This document shows positions 53,089 through 64,000 of a stretch of 64,000 bases of DNA, piece by piece (positions within the stretch are counted from its first letter, which is position 1; each line of letters begins with the position of its first letter). The notes below the pieces were generated by a model. That model worked only from the letters and a program-made list of their open reading frames with translations. It had not been told where the DNA came from and did no database searches. The position numbers were made by a program, and so were the translations under genes. Origin of the DNA: Leguminivora glycinivorella (lineage: Eukaryota; Arthropoda; Insecta; Lepidoptera; Tortricidae); the NCBI RefSeq assembly GCF_023078275.1, contig NC_062979.1, positions 18,147,848-18,211,847 of the forward strand, in the 5' to 3' direction.

Positions 53089-55341
53089 GTGTGTCATAAG
53101 GGAATTAAGTGTGTCTGGCCATCACTATTGGCCTGTGTATATTCAGTGTTTATTGAGAATTCATACGTTTACCACCAATCGTGAGTTGACAATGAGTACT
53201 ATGAGTATACATTGAGTAGAAAGGTCAAATGTGAAGACGATAAACACTTCCTTTTACGACACACTTACCCAATATAATACCATACAATGCAATACAATAA
53301 TTTATTAATAACACCAGTGTTACATCCCATACAACCATTTCGGTCGCAAAATCTTCAAATCAGTAACTAACTGTCAAATGTGACATAACGCGTGGTAACG
53401 TCGTGCAAACGATGCGACCGTATTGATACAATAACAAAATGTAGTCGTCGTGTGCACTTGTTACGGTAACAAAATGTGTACGAATCTGTGGCTGTCAATG
53501 TCACTGTCAGAACGATTTTTAACGACACTTTATTAGTCGACGTATGCACACATAACGGTAACAACAAGTGGACGAATTTCACATTGACAGAAATTGTACA
53601 CACATGTGTAGGTCTGATTACCGAACTGCTCCTAAACCACTGTAACCGCAAATGACAATCTGAAATACGAAGGTTTCTCAAACTGTCTTGTGAAGTTGTG
53701 GACTGGTTGCTTTGAATAATTTAAATATGAGCGAATTAAATAATAATAAACAACGACGACCATTTAAGCACTCTTCGACATTTTATAGAAATGTGGGAAA
53801 GTTATAAGAAAAGTGCAGAATGATTATATAAATAGATAAGCACTTTATAGTTACTTAATGTCATAAATATATAATTTTTAATTATTATTGATAAAAATGA
53901 TGTGTAGAGTTGCTTTACACAATAAAAGTAGGTATCGAATGAAATAGAGTATTTACTGTGATATTAATAGAATTTCTGTTGCGCAATGATAGTTTTTTTC
54001 AGTACAGATGCTGCTTTTTTTTAACGCAGTAGTGCGAGCAAATCAAGCAATGATTCATTTCTTGTCTGGTCGAAACTCTTAGCTTAGATTTAGGTACTGA
54101 AAATCGTCGTACGATACTCGTGCGAAAAGGACATTCACAACTCGTGTCGATTTAAAACACTCCCGTCGTTCGTGTATTAATTTATCGCTACTCGTATCGA
54201 TTTTCCTCTTTTCCGCACTCGTATCTACAAGTATTTTGTTTGGGTTACAAAAAAAAAACACATTATTTACTCTACTACGTTTTATTTATGTCTCTTTAAC
54301 ATTACAGATTTGTGGACACTTATCTCTACAAAAATCTTGACAAAAGAAGTACAGATCGCTGAAATTAATGTTGATAGTAATATTAATGACGACTACTTCC
54401 ACATGTGTCAATTGTGAAATGCCGCAAAATACTAGTTGCTCTATAGAAGACCATAATAATATGATCCCCGATCCTTTACAACCCAGCAGCTCAGTACGCA
54501 CGTTACAATTTTTTTTTAATCTTCTTTAGTGAGGACAACTGAGTACGACGGCATATTTAATTGTTTATAAAGTTTGAGGATACCTGGAAAAAATGAATAC
54601 AAGAAGCCATTTTGTAAATAAGTATAATAAATATTCACTGCTTTCGGTCACGCGTGTACGCTGCGACCATTTTGCGACCGTTTGTTGACCGTTTGGCGAC
54701 TGTTTTTTACATGGAATATTACCCAGTCTTAATCCATATTTTAACAACTTTATTGGTTTTCTAGGCATTATTTTTATTATTTCAGTATAGTATATGCACC
54801 GGAGCACTAAAACTTCACCAAACTACGCAAACACCGAGTAGTCAATAATATTATTACTGGTTAAACTGAGGTAAATTGATGGCGCGTTGTTAAATGTAGA
54901 CTTATTTTATGAAATCACTCGAGCAATTTAATTGGCCATGGTAATTAGCCCACATTACGAGTATATTACAAATGCAAACAATATTTATCTTTAACAAATT
55001 CTTACGCTATTACATTTTAATGTCAAATGATTTTATTTCTTTTTTACTTTGACGTCTCTGACAGTCGCCATTTGAAAAGAATGAAATGAACGAATGATTT
55101 TGGGAAAGTAGTCGCTAAACGGTAACAATGTGTGCACGCGTAGTGCACACTTCTGTCACTTCTGTGACCATTTGTGCCTGTTACCAATCGTCCCCATTTG
55201 GGTCGCCTCGACTAAACGTCGACCGTACTGCGACTAAGCATTGAGACCCGAAGACCTGTGTGTACACAAAATAGGACGATTTGCGTAGGAACGGCGACCG
55301 ATTATGGTTATATGGGACATATCAACATCTTATAGTAGGTA

Positions 55342-55545
55342 CGACTATACACCTATACAATAAAATTAATAAATTACTGGATATACACTCAAAATCATAC
55401 TATGAATGTAAAAAGCTCCAAACATGTTGGCTAAAAACTAAAACGTACGATGAGGTAGAGAACTTACTACGTTAAATCTCTACTCACACACACGCAGACA
55501 CACACACACATACACAGACACACACGCGGGTCATTCAAATTACGA
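55342..55545 (+). pseudogene. Possible LINE protein C-terminus and 3' UTR inside the foldback centre
   Basis: The frame ends YYECKKLQTCWLKTKTYDEV and ENLLR before a stop at 55475. The composition and position resemble the last residues of non-LTR ORF2 proteins. Sequence rich in CACACA (55488-55535) follows. The match is by general character only. Confidence 0.25.
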
Positions 55546-55599
55546 GTAACTTAATTAATATAATTAACATTTGACTTAATTTGATTTGTATTTTAACAC

Positions 55600-55850
55600 G
55601 CTTTTATTAGGTCGTCGTGTATGTAACTAACTATGTAATGGAATCTAAGGGAGCTAATTTAACCATCTTTCAGAGGTCGTAGCTGTCTGTGGCATCGTAG
55701 CTCCCGAACGGATGAACCGATTTAGATTTAGTATTTTTTTTCTGAAAGCTGAGTTAGTCGGGAGTGTTCTAAGCCATGTTTCATGAAAATCGATCTACTA
55801 TGTCGCAGCCGGGGGTTTTTTAAAAATTTTAATTTTGTAGTTAGGTTAGT
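55600..55850. repeat. Repeat-like block with GTAGCTCCCGAACGGATGAA
   Basis: The stretch with GTAGCTCCCGAACGGATGAA, CCGATTTAGATTTAG and TTTCATGAAAATCGATC has the wording of a dispersed lepidopteran repeat. No second copy is in this window, so boundaries cannot be set. Confidence 0.3.
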
Positions 55851-58379
55851 TTTATAGGTAATACATTGTACCCGTATTGACCTTACCGTATTTTCAACCA
55901 TGTTGCCGCTACTTCTCTTAAATTAGACCCTTTACACTGTTCTCGGTGGTCCTAATAAAAAGCGACAGGCTAAAATGATTTATGGGATGGCTAGATAAAG
56001 GGAACGCAAGTTACCCAGTTCCACAGATAAGACAATAATTATAGATTTGTTACTCTGTCGCCCGGGGCGCTATGGGTGGAGCTTTTTTCTAAAGGTAAAA
56101 TATGACCAAGGAAACGATCACGTCTTAAAAGTTTAGAGATCCTTGTCGGTATTATTCAGGGATTTAGATAAAATTTTATATACAGATTATAAACTGGATC
56201 AATACATGAACTATATTTCTATTTGGACCTCGAATTGGAAACAAATAAAGTTGCAGCGTATTGTGAAAAGGCAGAAAACTTAGGTGCTTTTTTGGAGTCA
56301 GACCCCATATAACCATAATCGGTCGCCGTTCCTACGCAAATCCTCCTATTTTGTGTACACACAGGTCTTCGGGTCTCAATGCTTAGTCGCAGTACGGTCG
56401 ACGTTTAGTCGCGGCGACCCAAATGGGGACGATTGGTAACAGGCACAAATGGTCACAGAAGTGACAGAAGTGTGCACTACGCATGCACACATTATTACCG
56501 TTTGGCGACTACTTTCCCAAAATCATTCGTTCATTTCATTCTTTTCAAATGGCGACTGTCAGAGACGTCAAAGTAAAAAAGAAATAAAATCATTTGACAT
56601 TAAAATGTAATGGCGTAAGAATTTGTTAAAGATAAAATATTGTTTGCATTTGTAATATAATGTGGGCTAATTACCATGGCCAATTAAATTGCTCGAGTGA
56701 TTTCATAAAATAAGTCTAAATTTATCAACTCGCCATCAATTTACCTCAGTTTAACCAGTAATAATATTATTGACTACTCGGTGTTTGCGTGTTATGTATA
56801 TTGATTGGTGAATTTTTAGTGCTCCGGTGCATATACTATACTGAAATAATAAAAATAATGCCTAGAAAACCAATAAAGTTGTTAAAATATGGATTAAGAC
56901 GGTAATATTCCATGTAAAAAACAGTCGCCACCGGTCACCAAACGGTCGACAAACGGTCGCAAAATGGTCGCAGCGTACACGCGTGACCGAAAGCAGTGAA
57001 TATTTATTATATTTTCAAAATGGCTTCATGTATTAATTTTTTCCAGGTATCCTCAAACTTTATAAACAATTAAATATGCCGTCGCACTCAGTTGCCCTCA
57101 CTAAAGAAGATTAAAAAAAAATTGTAACGTGCGTACCGAGCTGCTGGGTTGTAAAGGATCGGGGATCATATTATTATGGTCTTCTGTAGAGCAACTAGTA
57201 TTTTGCGGCATTTCACAATTGACACTTGTTGAAGTAGTCGTCATTAATATTACTATCAACATTAATTTCAGCGATCTGTACTTCTTAAGTCAAGATTTTT
57301 GTATAGATAAGTGTCTACAAATTTGTAATGTTAAAGAGACATAAATAAAACGTAGTAGATTAAATAATGTGTTTTTTTGTAACCCAAACAGAATACTTGT
57401 AGATACGAGTGCGGAAAAGAGGAAAATCGATACGAGTAGCGATAAATTAATACACGAACGAAGGGAGTGTTTTACTTCGACACGAGTTGTGAATGTCCTT
57501 TTCGTACGTGTATCGTACGACGATTTTCAGTACCTAAATCTAAGCTAAGAGTTTCGACCAGACAAGAAATGAATCATTGCTTGATTTGCTCGCACTACTG
57601 CGTTAGAAAAAGCAGCATCTGTACTGAAAAAAAAAACTATCATTGCGCAACAGAAATTCTATTAATATCACAGTAAATACTCTATTTCATTTGATTCCTA
57701 CTTTTATTGTGTAAAGCAACACTACACTTCATTTTTATCAATAAGAATTAAAAATTATATATTTAATACATTAAGTAACTATAAAGTGCTTCTCATCTAT
57801 TTGTATTATCATTCTGCACTTTTCTCAACTTTCCCACATTTCTATAAAATGTCGAAGAGTGCTTAAATGGTCGTCGTCGTTTATTATTATTTAATTCGCT
57901 CATATTTAAATGATTCAAAGCAACCAGTCCACAACTTCACAAGACAGTTTGAGAAACCTTCGTATTTCAGATTGTCATTTGCGGATACAGTGGTTTAGGA
58001 GCAGTTCGGTAATCAGACCTACACATGTGTGTACAAATTCTGTCAATGTCACTGTCAGAAACCGTTCTGACAGTGACAATGACAGCCACAAATTCGTCCA
58101 CATGTTGTTACCGTTATGTGTGCAAACGTCGACTAATAAAGTGTCGTTAAAAGTCATTCTGACAGTGACATTGACAGCCACAAATTCGTACACATTTTGT
58201 TACCGTAACGAGTGCACACGACGACTACATTTTGTTATTGTATCAATACGGTCGCATTGTTTGCACGACGTTACCACGCGTTATGTCACATTTGACAGTT
58301 AGTTACTGATTTGAAGATTTTGCGACTAAAATGGTTGTATGGGACGGGGTGAGCTGTAACTCTGGAGTTATTACTCTAC

Positions 58380-58680
58380 CACAATTATAATAGTATAAAC
58401 TTGTAGCTCAATGAATAAGGCATTTAACCTCTTTAGCCTATTTTTGAACAACTCTTGTACTTTTTCTATAAATGACACAAAAAAGAAAAAGGTGTGCCTC
58501 TTTTTACAATTTCATAATAAGTTGATGGCTGTTTTCTTTTTAAATATTAATCTTATCACTATGTAGTTGGTATCGTTTTATAGGTAATTTATCGACGATG
58601 ACTTGGCTTCTAAAGAGCAAACTCGTCAGTCCTACCGTTTTGGAATAAAATCCAGAAAACTAGAATGAGGGAGATAAAAA
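58380..58680. other. Intergenic, no supported gene
   Basis: AT-rich sequence, nothing recognised. Confidence 0.4.
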
Positions 58681-58702
58681 GGGGGGGGAGGGGGAGGGGG
58701 GG
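58681..58702 (+). other. G-run tract, G-quadruplex candidate
   Basis: Runs of 8, 5 and 8 G separated by single A on the plus strand. The 105-codon minus frame over it (58632-58949) reads this as polyproline and is not supported as a gene. Confidence 0.7.
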
Positions 58703-58709
58703 AAATTGA

Positions 58710-60540
58710 CTCTTCAGCGTGGTTCCATATCGACATTGAAGCATATATATGAAAGCTACATTCATGCCAAGTTTCATGCTTTCTTCCGGATGGGACCGAT
58801 AATTTTTTTTTGTTAGGAGGTGGATCCCTACTAATGTACCTTATTTCACTCCGATTATTGTCTTGTTCGAGTCCACCGCGTATAATTGAACCGAGATTAA
58901 TGTTGAAGTGAAACATTTCGAATTTCCGCAAAATATCTTCTTCGTCCATTTCAATTGCGTTAATAATTTCGGGGACATGTGTGGTTTTCCACTGACGAAG
59001 GGACCTTATTACTTAATGCGCAGGAAGAATTTTTATATCAGGTACATACCTACAGTGATGTTTTATTGCACTAGTTCGCAAAGTAGTACGTTTTAAACGT
59101 CTCACGATACGCGTGGAATGAAGGAATTCGTAACTCGTGTCGATTTCAAATGCTTTAAAAAGATTTCGAGTTTAAAAACCACTCGATTTGAATTTCTTGT
59201 CCGCACTTTGAATCATAAGAGTTTCTGTCATAATATCAGATACCTAGATATTTTTTTCTCCATTATTTTCACCTATTAATGATTTAATGTTAATTACTTA
59301 TTCTCTTGTGGACATTTATATTATATTAAAGAATTTTTATGTTTTTTTTTTAATGATTATTCATGATTTATTTATTCTTTAAATTCTATTATGTAATTGT
59401 ATTTTTTTATTTCTTTCTTTAATTATTTTCACAAATTGCTTAATGAAGGTACATTACTAGCTTTACTTGTGGACATTTATATTGTATTACATACCTACTT
59501 TTTTTTCATGTTTGCTCCAAATATTATGTTTTATTTTTGCATGCATGTGAATATTATGTTTTGTTTTTGTTTTTGTGTGCCTAGATTTAAGATTCAAACA
59601 CAATGTAATATTGTTAATGAATAAATAAATATGAATATGAATACATATAGAAGGGGCCTTATTGCATAAAGCGTAATAACCCTTTAGTGTAGTAAAGCCA
59701 CATATTATTGAGTGTCGCCCTGTGGAATTAAGTGGGAGTAATGTATGCATCGGCACGACCCGTGGGTCCTATTACGAGTCCATCGCTATTCGTATTTTAC
59801 TTTTGCAATGATAATTGAATACTGGCAGGGATGAGGCGAGAGAGAGGGCAGTGAGGATAACAAAGTTGTCAGACCAAAATAAGTTGGCAACCTATTTTCA
59901 TAGCTCCGTCTGCAGAGGTTTGACGTTTAAAATAGTATTTTCACCACACCAACTGGTAAAGGCTTACTTTGCTATTCGAAAACAAATAGCAAAATCGCAT
60001 TTTATCCACAAGAGTGCAAAGTAATTTCATACAAATTTTAACTTGATGTCATAAGCTGGCTGATAGAATTTACCAATAAATGATGATTTTGAATCATAAA
60101 TATTGAATAGATTGATGTGACTTAGTTTGATGTTTTAAAGTCAGTATTTTAACCGTGATGGTGTGGTGAAAAATAACTATTGCAGCTGTGAGGCTGTCAA
60201 AATTGCTGCCAATTTTGCTTGGATGAGTCTATCCGCGTCGGTGATTTTTTTAATACATTACTAGATAGTGATATTAGTGTGAACGTGACATTTTGTTACA
60301 TAACGTTGAAATTATATTAAAATTGACGTGAATGTTTTTCTATGTCAGTACAGTAGGTATATGTTTATTATAATTTACAAGTTATGTAGGCACCTAATCT
60401 TTATAATTATCTAAATGGTATTCATGTGTGTGTGTGAAAACTGCACGAAAATCCGTTCAGAAATTATTGAATTTATTGCGAACTTAAAAACAAACACACG
60501 TCGGAAGTATCTGTGTTTTATAAGGTGTACGAGTTCGATA
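58710..60540. other. Intergenic, mostly AT-rich
   Basis: It includes a fragment related to the CACTAGCTC repeat (about 59945-60075) and a CACGATACGCGTGGAATGAA...AACTCGTGTCGATTTCAAA stretch (59102-59150) that resembles part of the foldback arms (GTACGATACTCGTGCG, ACAACTCGTGTCGATTT, about 54108-54152). No gene is supported. Confidence 0.4.
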
Positions 60541-60547
60541 GTTTTTT

Positions 60548-60715
60548 TTTATCTAGCCTATAATGGTGTCCCTCTGCTGGGCAAAGGCCTTTCCCCTTAA
60601 CCTCCATGACACCCGGTTTAGTGCCTCTTCCGGCCAGTTGGTGAGGAAGGTGTCTAGGTCATCCCTCCATCTTCTTATGGGCCTGCCGCGTCCGCGCTCT
60701 ATTTGTGGCATCCAT
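60548..60715 (-). pseudogene. Non-LTR retrotransposon (RTE-like) ORF2 C-terminal fragment
   Basis: On the minus strand it reads MPQIERGRGRPIRRWRDDLD, then TFLTNWPEEALNRVSW and RGKAFAQQRDTIIG. The GRPRRRWRDDL and EAFAQQRDT wording is typical of the end of lepidopteran RTE/Proto2-like LINE proteins. Only about 55 codons remain. Confidence 0.7.
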
Positions 60716-60977
60716 TGATAGTTTTAGTTACTATAAAACTAATACAAGGAAAAAACAACAATAATTAAATACTGTAGGACAGAATTGTCATGAGGTAATT
60801 ATTTGTTTTATTTTTATTTGGCTTGATTAGACCTATTAATAACTGGTTACGAATTAACTGAAAGTAGTCCCGTATTTCCCCACTATATCAACTTCAGATA
60901 TGCGCACAATTATTTACACTTAAGATGAGTGAGTTCTCTTTAGAGTCTTAAGTGATAAAAGATAACCTCTTTTTGGT

Positions 60978-61132
60978 AACGCCGTGTCTTGCGTGGGCGA
61001 CGGTCGCGCGACCGTCGCCGTCGCGTCTCATCGCATCGTCTACTTCCATATCGATAAGGTTTGATTTCGTATGCGTCTCATTGCCGTCGCACGACCAGCG
61101 CGCGACCGTCGCCCACGCAAGCCACGGCGTAA
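60978..61132. mobile_element. MITE, CGTGTCTTGCGTGGGCGACGG family, copy 2
   Basis: It is nearly identical to 14986-15128, with 12 extra bases in the middle (CGCATCGTCTAC). ACGCCGTG...CACGGCGT mark its ends. Confidence 0.9.
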
Positions 61133-61220
61133 GGTGCAGGAAGGCAATTAAATTCATTTATATATGTTATAGTTTGAACTGATCTAGTTTGTGATTGGCG
61201 CGCATCTATATTTTTGCCGT

Positions 61221-61880
61221 CAATTATTTTTGTAGTCGGTACCAGACCTGTTCGTCGCCTTGCTATTTTCCCACCCAACCATACGCAGGCTGGCCCCGAC
61301 TCCAAAAATAATTGATTTGTTTATAATTTGGATGTTTAGATTATTGCAATCCGAAAAGAAATCTGAATTCAAAGGTTTATTATTTTTTGCTTTTTAGTTT
61401 CTCCGTGTTTTGTAATGCGCTTATTTTTGAAGGCGGTTTTATTTTTTGTTAAAAAGTTTATTTATTTGTTGATTTTTAGTGGTTCCTATTGATATTATAA
61501 TATATGTATCAGTCCGAATATATGTACAGTAGTGAAAGAATTATCCTTTAACTCCTAACAGTCCTAACCATTGAGGAGTTGACCTTCCATCATCAGCTCA
61601 GCCACATAAAATTATTACCATCAGGCGTAAATACTGGTGTACCTTTGAAAAATACACTAAAAACATTACATGTGCCTATAACATTTGAAGAGTTCCCTCG
61701 ATTTCTCCAAGATCCCATCATCAGACCCCGACTTGGTGCCAATGGGACCTGAATTATACCTGATCGATTGAAAAAAAAATTTTGAAAATCGGTCCATGAT
61801 TCTCGGAGATATCGAGTAACATACAAAAAAAAAACATTCAGTCGAATTGAGAACCTCCTCCTTTTTTTGAAATCGGTTAA
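61221..61880 (+). mobile_element. Composite foldback element, copy 3 (left arm lost)
   Basis: Only the last 12 bp of the left arm (CAATTATTTTTG) remain. The loop (with a 9- to 10-bp deletion), the right arm (61303-61460) and the body to GAAATCGGTTAAAG follow. It belongs to the orientation of copy 2. Confidence 0.85.
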
Positions 61881-61889
61881 AGATAATGA

Positions 61890-61945
61890 AATAACCTTTA
61901 TAGTGCGACTCTGTCCGTATGTCTGTCTGTCTGTCACAAATCCAA
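61890..61945 (+). repeat. Fragment of GTGCGACTCTGTCCG element
   Basis: TATAGTGCGACTCTGTCCGT and GTCTGTCTGTCTGTCAC match the minus strand of about 1740-1785. Confidence 0.5.
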
Positions 61946-62097
61946 TTATCCGAACTACCTTAGCTTTTGATTTGGAATTTCAAAATTTTGGAATTATTAA
62001 GATTCATTAAAGCTAACCTAATCGTATCAAAAGTGTTTTCTTTTTTCGTCGCGCAAAATAGTTACACAATTTACCGCTACCACAGATTAAACATTTG

Positions 62098-62292
62098 TCT
62101 AGTCTGTGCCGATGGTCTGGCCTAGGCCTCTACGCAAGCCATCTTGAGCGTACTGCGAGACATCAATTTGTTATTCATTTGTAAAAAAAATACTGAATCG
62201 GTGAGCTCCATCTTAGACTCTGTCTTCACTTCCCATCAGGTGTGACTAGGGTCAATCGCCGATCAGTCCATAATAAAAAAATAAAAAAAAAT
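62098..62292 (+). mobile_element. LINE-like 3' end with A-rich tail
   Basis: GATGGTCTGGCCTAGGCCTC, CTTCCCATCAGGTGTGACTA and GGGTCAATCGCC are followed by AATAAAAAAATAAAAAAAAA. This wording is typical of LINE 3' UTRs in moths. No second copy is in the window. Confidence 0.4.
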
Positions 62293-62477
62293 TATTCACT
62301 CAGGTCAGCATTTCTCTCTAGTTCTCTCTACACAGTGGCCGACCGGCCGTCATTAAGGCGCGGAAACGTTTAGCCGAAATTAAAGTGCATTGCGGTGTAT
62401 TGTTGCAGGGTGGAAGGTCGCGGCTACTTTACCACACATTTGCATATACATACATTATTACAGACATACACGACCAT

Positions 62478-62701
62478 TTGACGACCGGTCTGGCGCAGTC
62501 GGTGGTGACACTGCCTGCTGCGCCGCGGTCCCGGGTTCGAATCCCGGTAAGGGCATTTATTTATGTGATGAGCACAGATATTTGTTCCTGAGTCATGGAT
62601 GTTTTCTATGTACGTATTTATATATTATATATATCGTTGTCTGAGTACCCACAACACAAGCCTTGAGCTTACCGTGGGCCTCAGCCAATCTGTGTAAGAA
62701 A
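62478..62701 (+). mobile_element. tRNA-headed SINE, GGTCTGGC family, copy 4
   Basis: The head is CGACCGGTCTGGCGCAGTCG with the B box GGTTCGAATCCCGG, the body GGGCATTTATTTATGTGATG, CATGGATGTTTTCTATG and the end CGTGGGCCTCAGCCAATCTG. It is closest to copy 2. Confidence 0.88.
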
Positions 62702-62779
62702 AAACACATATAAATATATACATAAACTCACGCCTGCTTTCCCAAAAGAGACTGCTCAATTTTCAGCGGCACTCTTAAC

Positions 62780-63540
62780 CCTTAAATGCATGAATTTTTC
62801 TTTTAACGAGATATTAATATATGTGATAGAGAACGGTTTTTTGACTCTGGGAAAAATAATAAAAAAAATATTTAATACCGATTTTAATACTAAATCAGTG
62901 TTAGAAGTTAAATAGACCAAAACTTATTTATATAAATATATAATTATTGGTAAGTTTTATTTGTAAAGTTTTACTACTATTAGAAAGGTACACTATTTGT
63001 GAAACCCCCATGATAAAATGTTTAAACATAAACTAATTACTAACTCCGAAAAAATCTGCCTAAATCACATACTTACTAAAAATCGCCATCATCCTGTTTT
63101 TTCACACTTTTCCGCCATTTCATCTTTATCCTTAAATAATAAATAGTAAATCATTATAATATTTGATTTATTAAATTATTTATTAAATAACAATAAATAC
63201 TGAATAATAATTAAGCTACAAATGTGATTTTGGATAGCTACATATTGAGCCACAGGCCATCAAATATATGATGCATATATACATCACCATGCATTTAAGG
63301 GTTATCAATTAAAGGGTAAAAACATAACAAAATGGTGATATAGGTACTCAAAGGTTGTCTGGAAGATAATGTCGCCTGTTGTTACCTTATTCCAATTTGC
63401 TGTTAAATATCAAAATTCTTTATTCTTTATTCTATTTATGTTTTTACACAGATATGTATATTTTACTCACTTTGTTGGCGCGACGACCCAAAGTGAGTCT
63501 TGACCTCCAACACAAGAGCACGCCACTCTACTTTATGTAA
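62780..63540. other. Intergenic, no supported gene
   Basis: Very AT-rich. ACCCTTAAATGCATG near 62778 and CATGCATTTAAGGGTTA near 63290 are inverted and about 500 bp apart, so the stretch may itself be a non-autonomous element of roughly 530 bp (62776-63305). Confidence 0.4.
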
Positions 63541-63544
63541 ACTA

Positions 63545-63800
63545 GTATAATACATACATACATACAATCACGTCTGTTTCCCATATAGGGGTAGGCAGAG
63601 CACATGAAACTGCTAAAGTTACAGTGCCACTCTTGGCAAATAAGGGGTTGAAAGAAAACGAAACTGTGACATTGCAGTGACAGGTTGCCAGCCTCTCGCC
63701 TACGTCACAATTTACCCCATATCCCACAGTCGCCTTCTACGACACCCACGGGAAGAAAAGGGGTGGTGAAATTCTTAACCCGTCACCACACGGGTAGTAT
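63545..63800 (+). mobile_element. GGCAGAGCACATGAAAC repeat, copy 2
   Basis: It is nearly identical to 21482-21758, including preceding CATA units (63551-63566) and the end CCGTCACCACACGGG. Confidence 0.8.
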
Positions 63801-64000
63801 ACTATATCTAGTAAACTAAAAACGTGTGAGATTGTCTTCAAAAAGATCTAAAAACAATAAGTACTCGTAAATGAAAATATGTTCACCAATTTAACTGTAG
63901 AAAAACACGAAATTCTTGGTAATAACAACATTATTTCCATACATTATAGAGATGATTGTAAAATTACGTCATCCAGCCCGTATAAACATCGCTCAATATT

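Larger units (their letters stand above)
53307..58372. mobile_element. 5-kb foldback element: arms about 2 kb, centre about 1 kb
   Basis: The left arm (53307-55316) is the reverse complement of the right arm (56306-58372). The outer ends read AATAACACCAGTGTTACA and (reverse) AATAACTCCAGAGTTACA, then both CCCATACAACCATTT. The inner ends both reach CGATTATGGTTATATGGG. Between the arms I see several per cent substitutions and small indels (one near 58050-58080). No transposase is visible in arms or centre. ORFs in the arms occur in both by symmetry and start at non-ATG codons. Confidence 0.92.

Noticed and set aside
54286..57344. 71-codon frames in both arms of the 5-kb foldback (54286-54501 minus, 57129-57344 plus)
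   Set aside because: They appear twice only because the arms are inverted copies. They start at GTG, and the differences change amino acids freely.
57910..58302. 130-codon frame rich in TVTLTAT and similar
   Set aside because: It is built on the inverted short repeats at the end of the foldback arm and is broken in the other arm by an indel.
58632..58949. 105-codon minus frame with polyproline
   Set aside because: The proline run is the G-tract read backwards; no domain, homologue or second copy is visible.

Overview
This window is nuclear DNA of a moth or butterfly (Lepidoptera). The evidence is the repeat content: tRNA-headed SINEs, one ending in the ATGATG tail typical of lepidopteran RTE-type elements; many short hairpin MITEs of kinds common in Lepidoptera; a Penelope-like element, a Copia element and a CR1/Jockey-like LINE. 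Long intergenic stretches are AT-rich, and no housekeeping gene is visible. Species cannot be named from the sequence.

Layout. 1-3.5 kb: a 5'-truncated Penelope-like reverse transcriptase on the minus strand running off the left edge, its terminal-repeat-like flank, and a GGGTTCCGTAG-type element. 3.53-5.06 kb: a 61-bp minisatellite of about 25 units. 5-28 kb: a mosaic of MITEs, SINEs and LINE tails. It includes a MITE carrying a tRNA-like sequence ending in CCA (16.0-16.2 kb), a composite foldback element (18.3-19.1 kb, again at 26.3-27.2 and 61.2-61.9 kb) and two 467-bp GC-rich blocks in inverted orientation (14.1 and 20.8 kb).

28.7-32.4 kb is the only region with convincing host genes. 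Two convergent paralogues encode secreted peptides of 67 and 73 residues. Each has a signal peptide, a variable linker and the same C-terminal module: two Cys five residues apart, then NDGPLIQ and a final NNSG. The family is not one I recognise. It is the best candidate for an undescribed system here, perhaps a defence or signalling peptide pair. A perfect 47-bp palindrome and a young SINE with a 17-bp target duplication lie between the genes.

37-51.3 kb is a nest of transposons. A CR1/Jockey-like LINE (coiled coil, possible esterase-like region, endonuclease, reverse transcriptase, one frameshift) appears split just before its start codon by an 8.6-kb unit with identical 171-bp direct terminal repeats. 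That unit has almost no coding capacity of its own and holds two minisatellites (76 and about 77 bp). One of these was entered by a 2.3-kb Copia derivative with identical LTRs that has lost gag, protease and integrase but keeps an open 657-codon frame.

53.3-58.4 kb is a 5-kb inverted repeat with arms of about 2 kb and a 1-kb centre. 58.4-64 kb returns to scattered repeats. Most of the window is therefore transposon debris; the functional link I can argue is between the two peptide genes. All coordinates and comparisons were made by eye, without alignment software.
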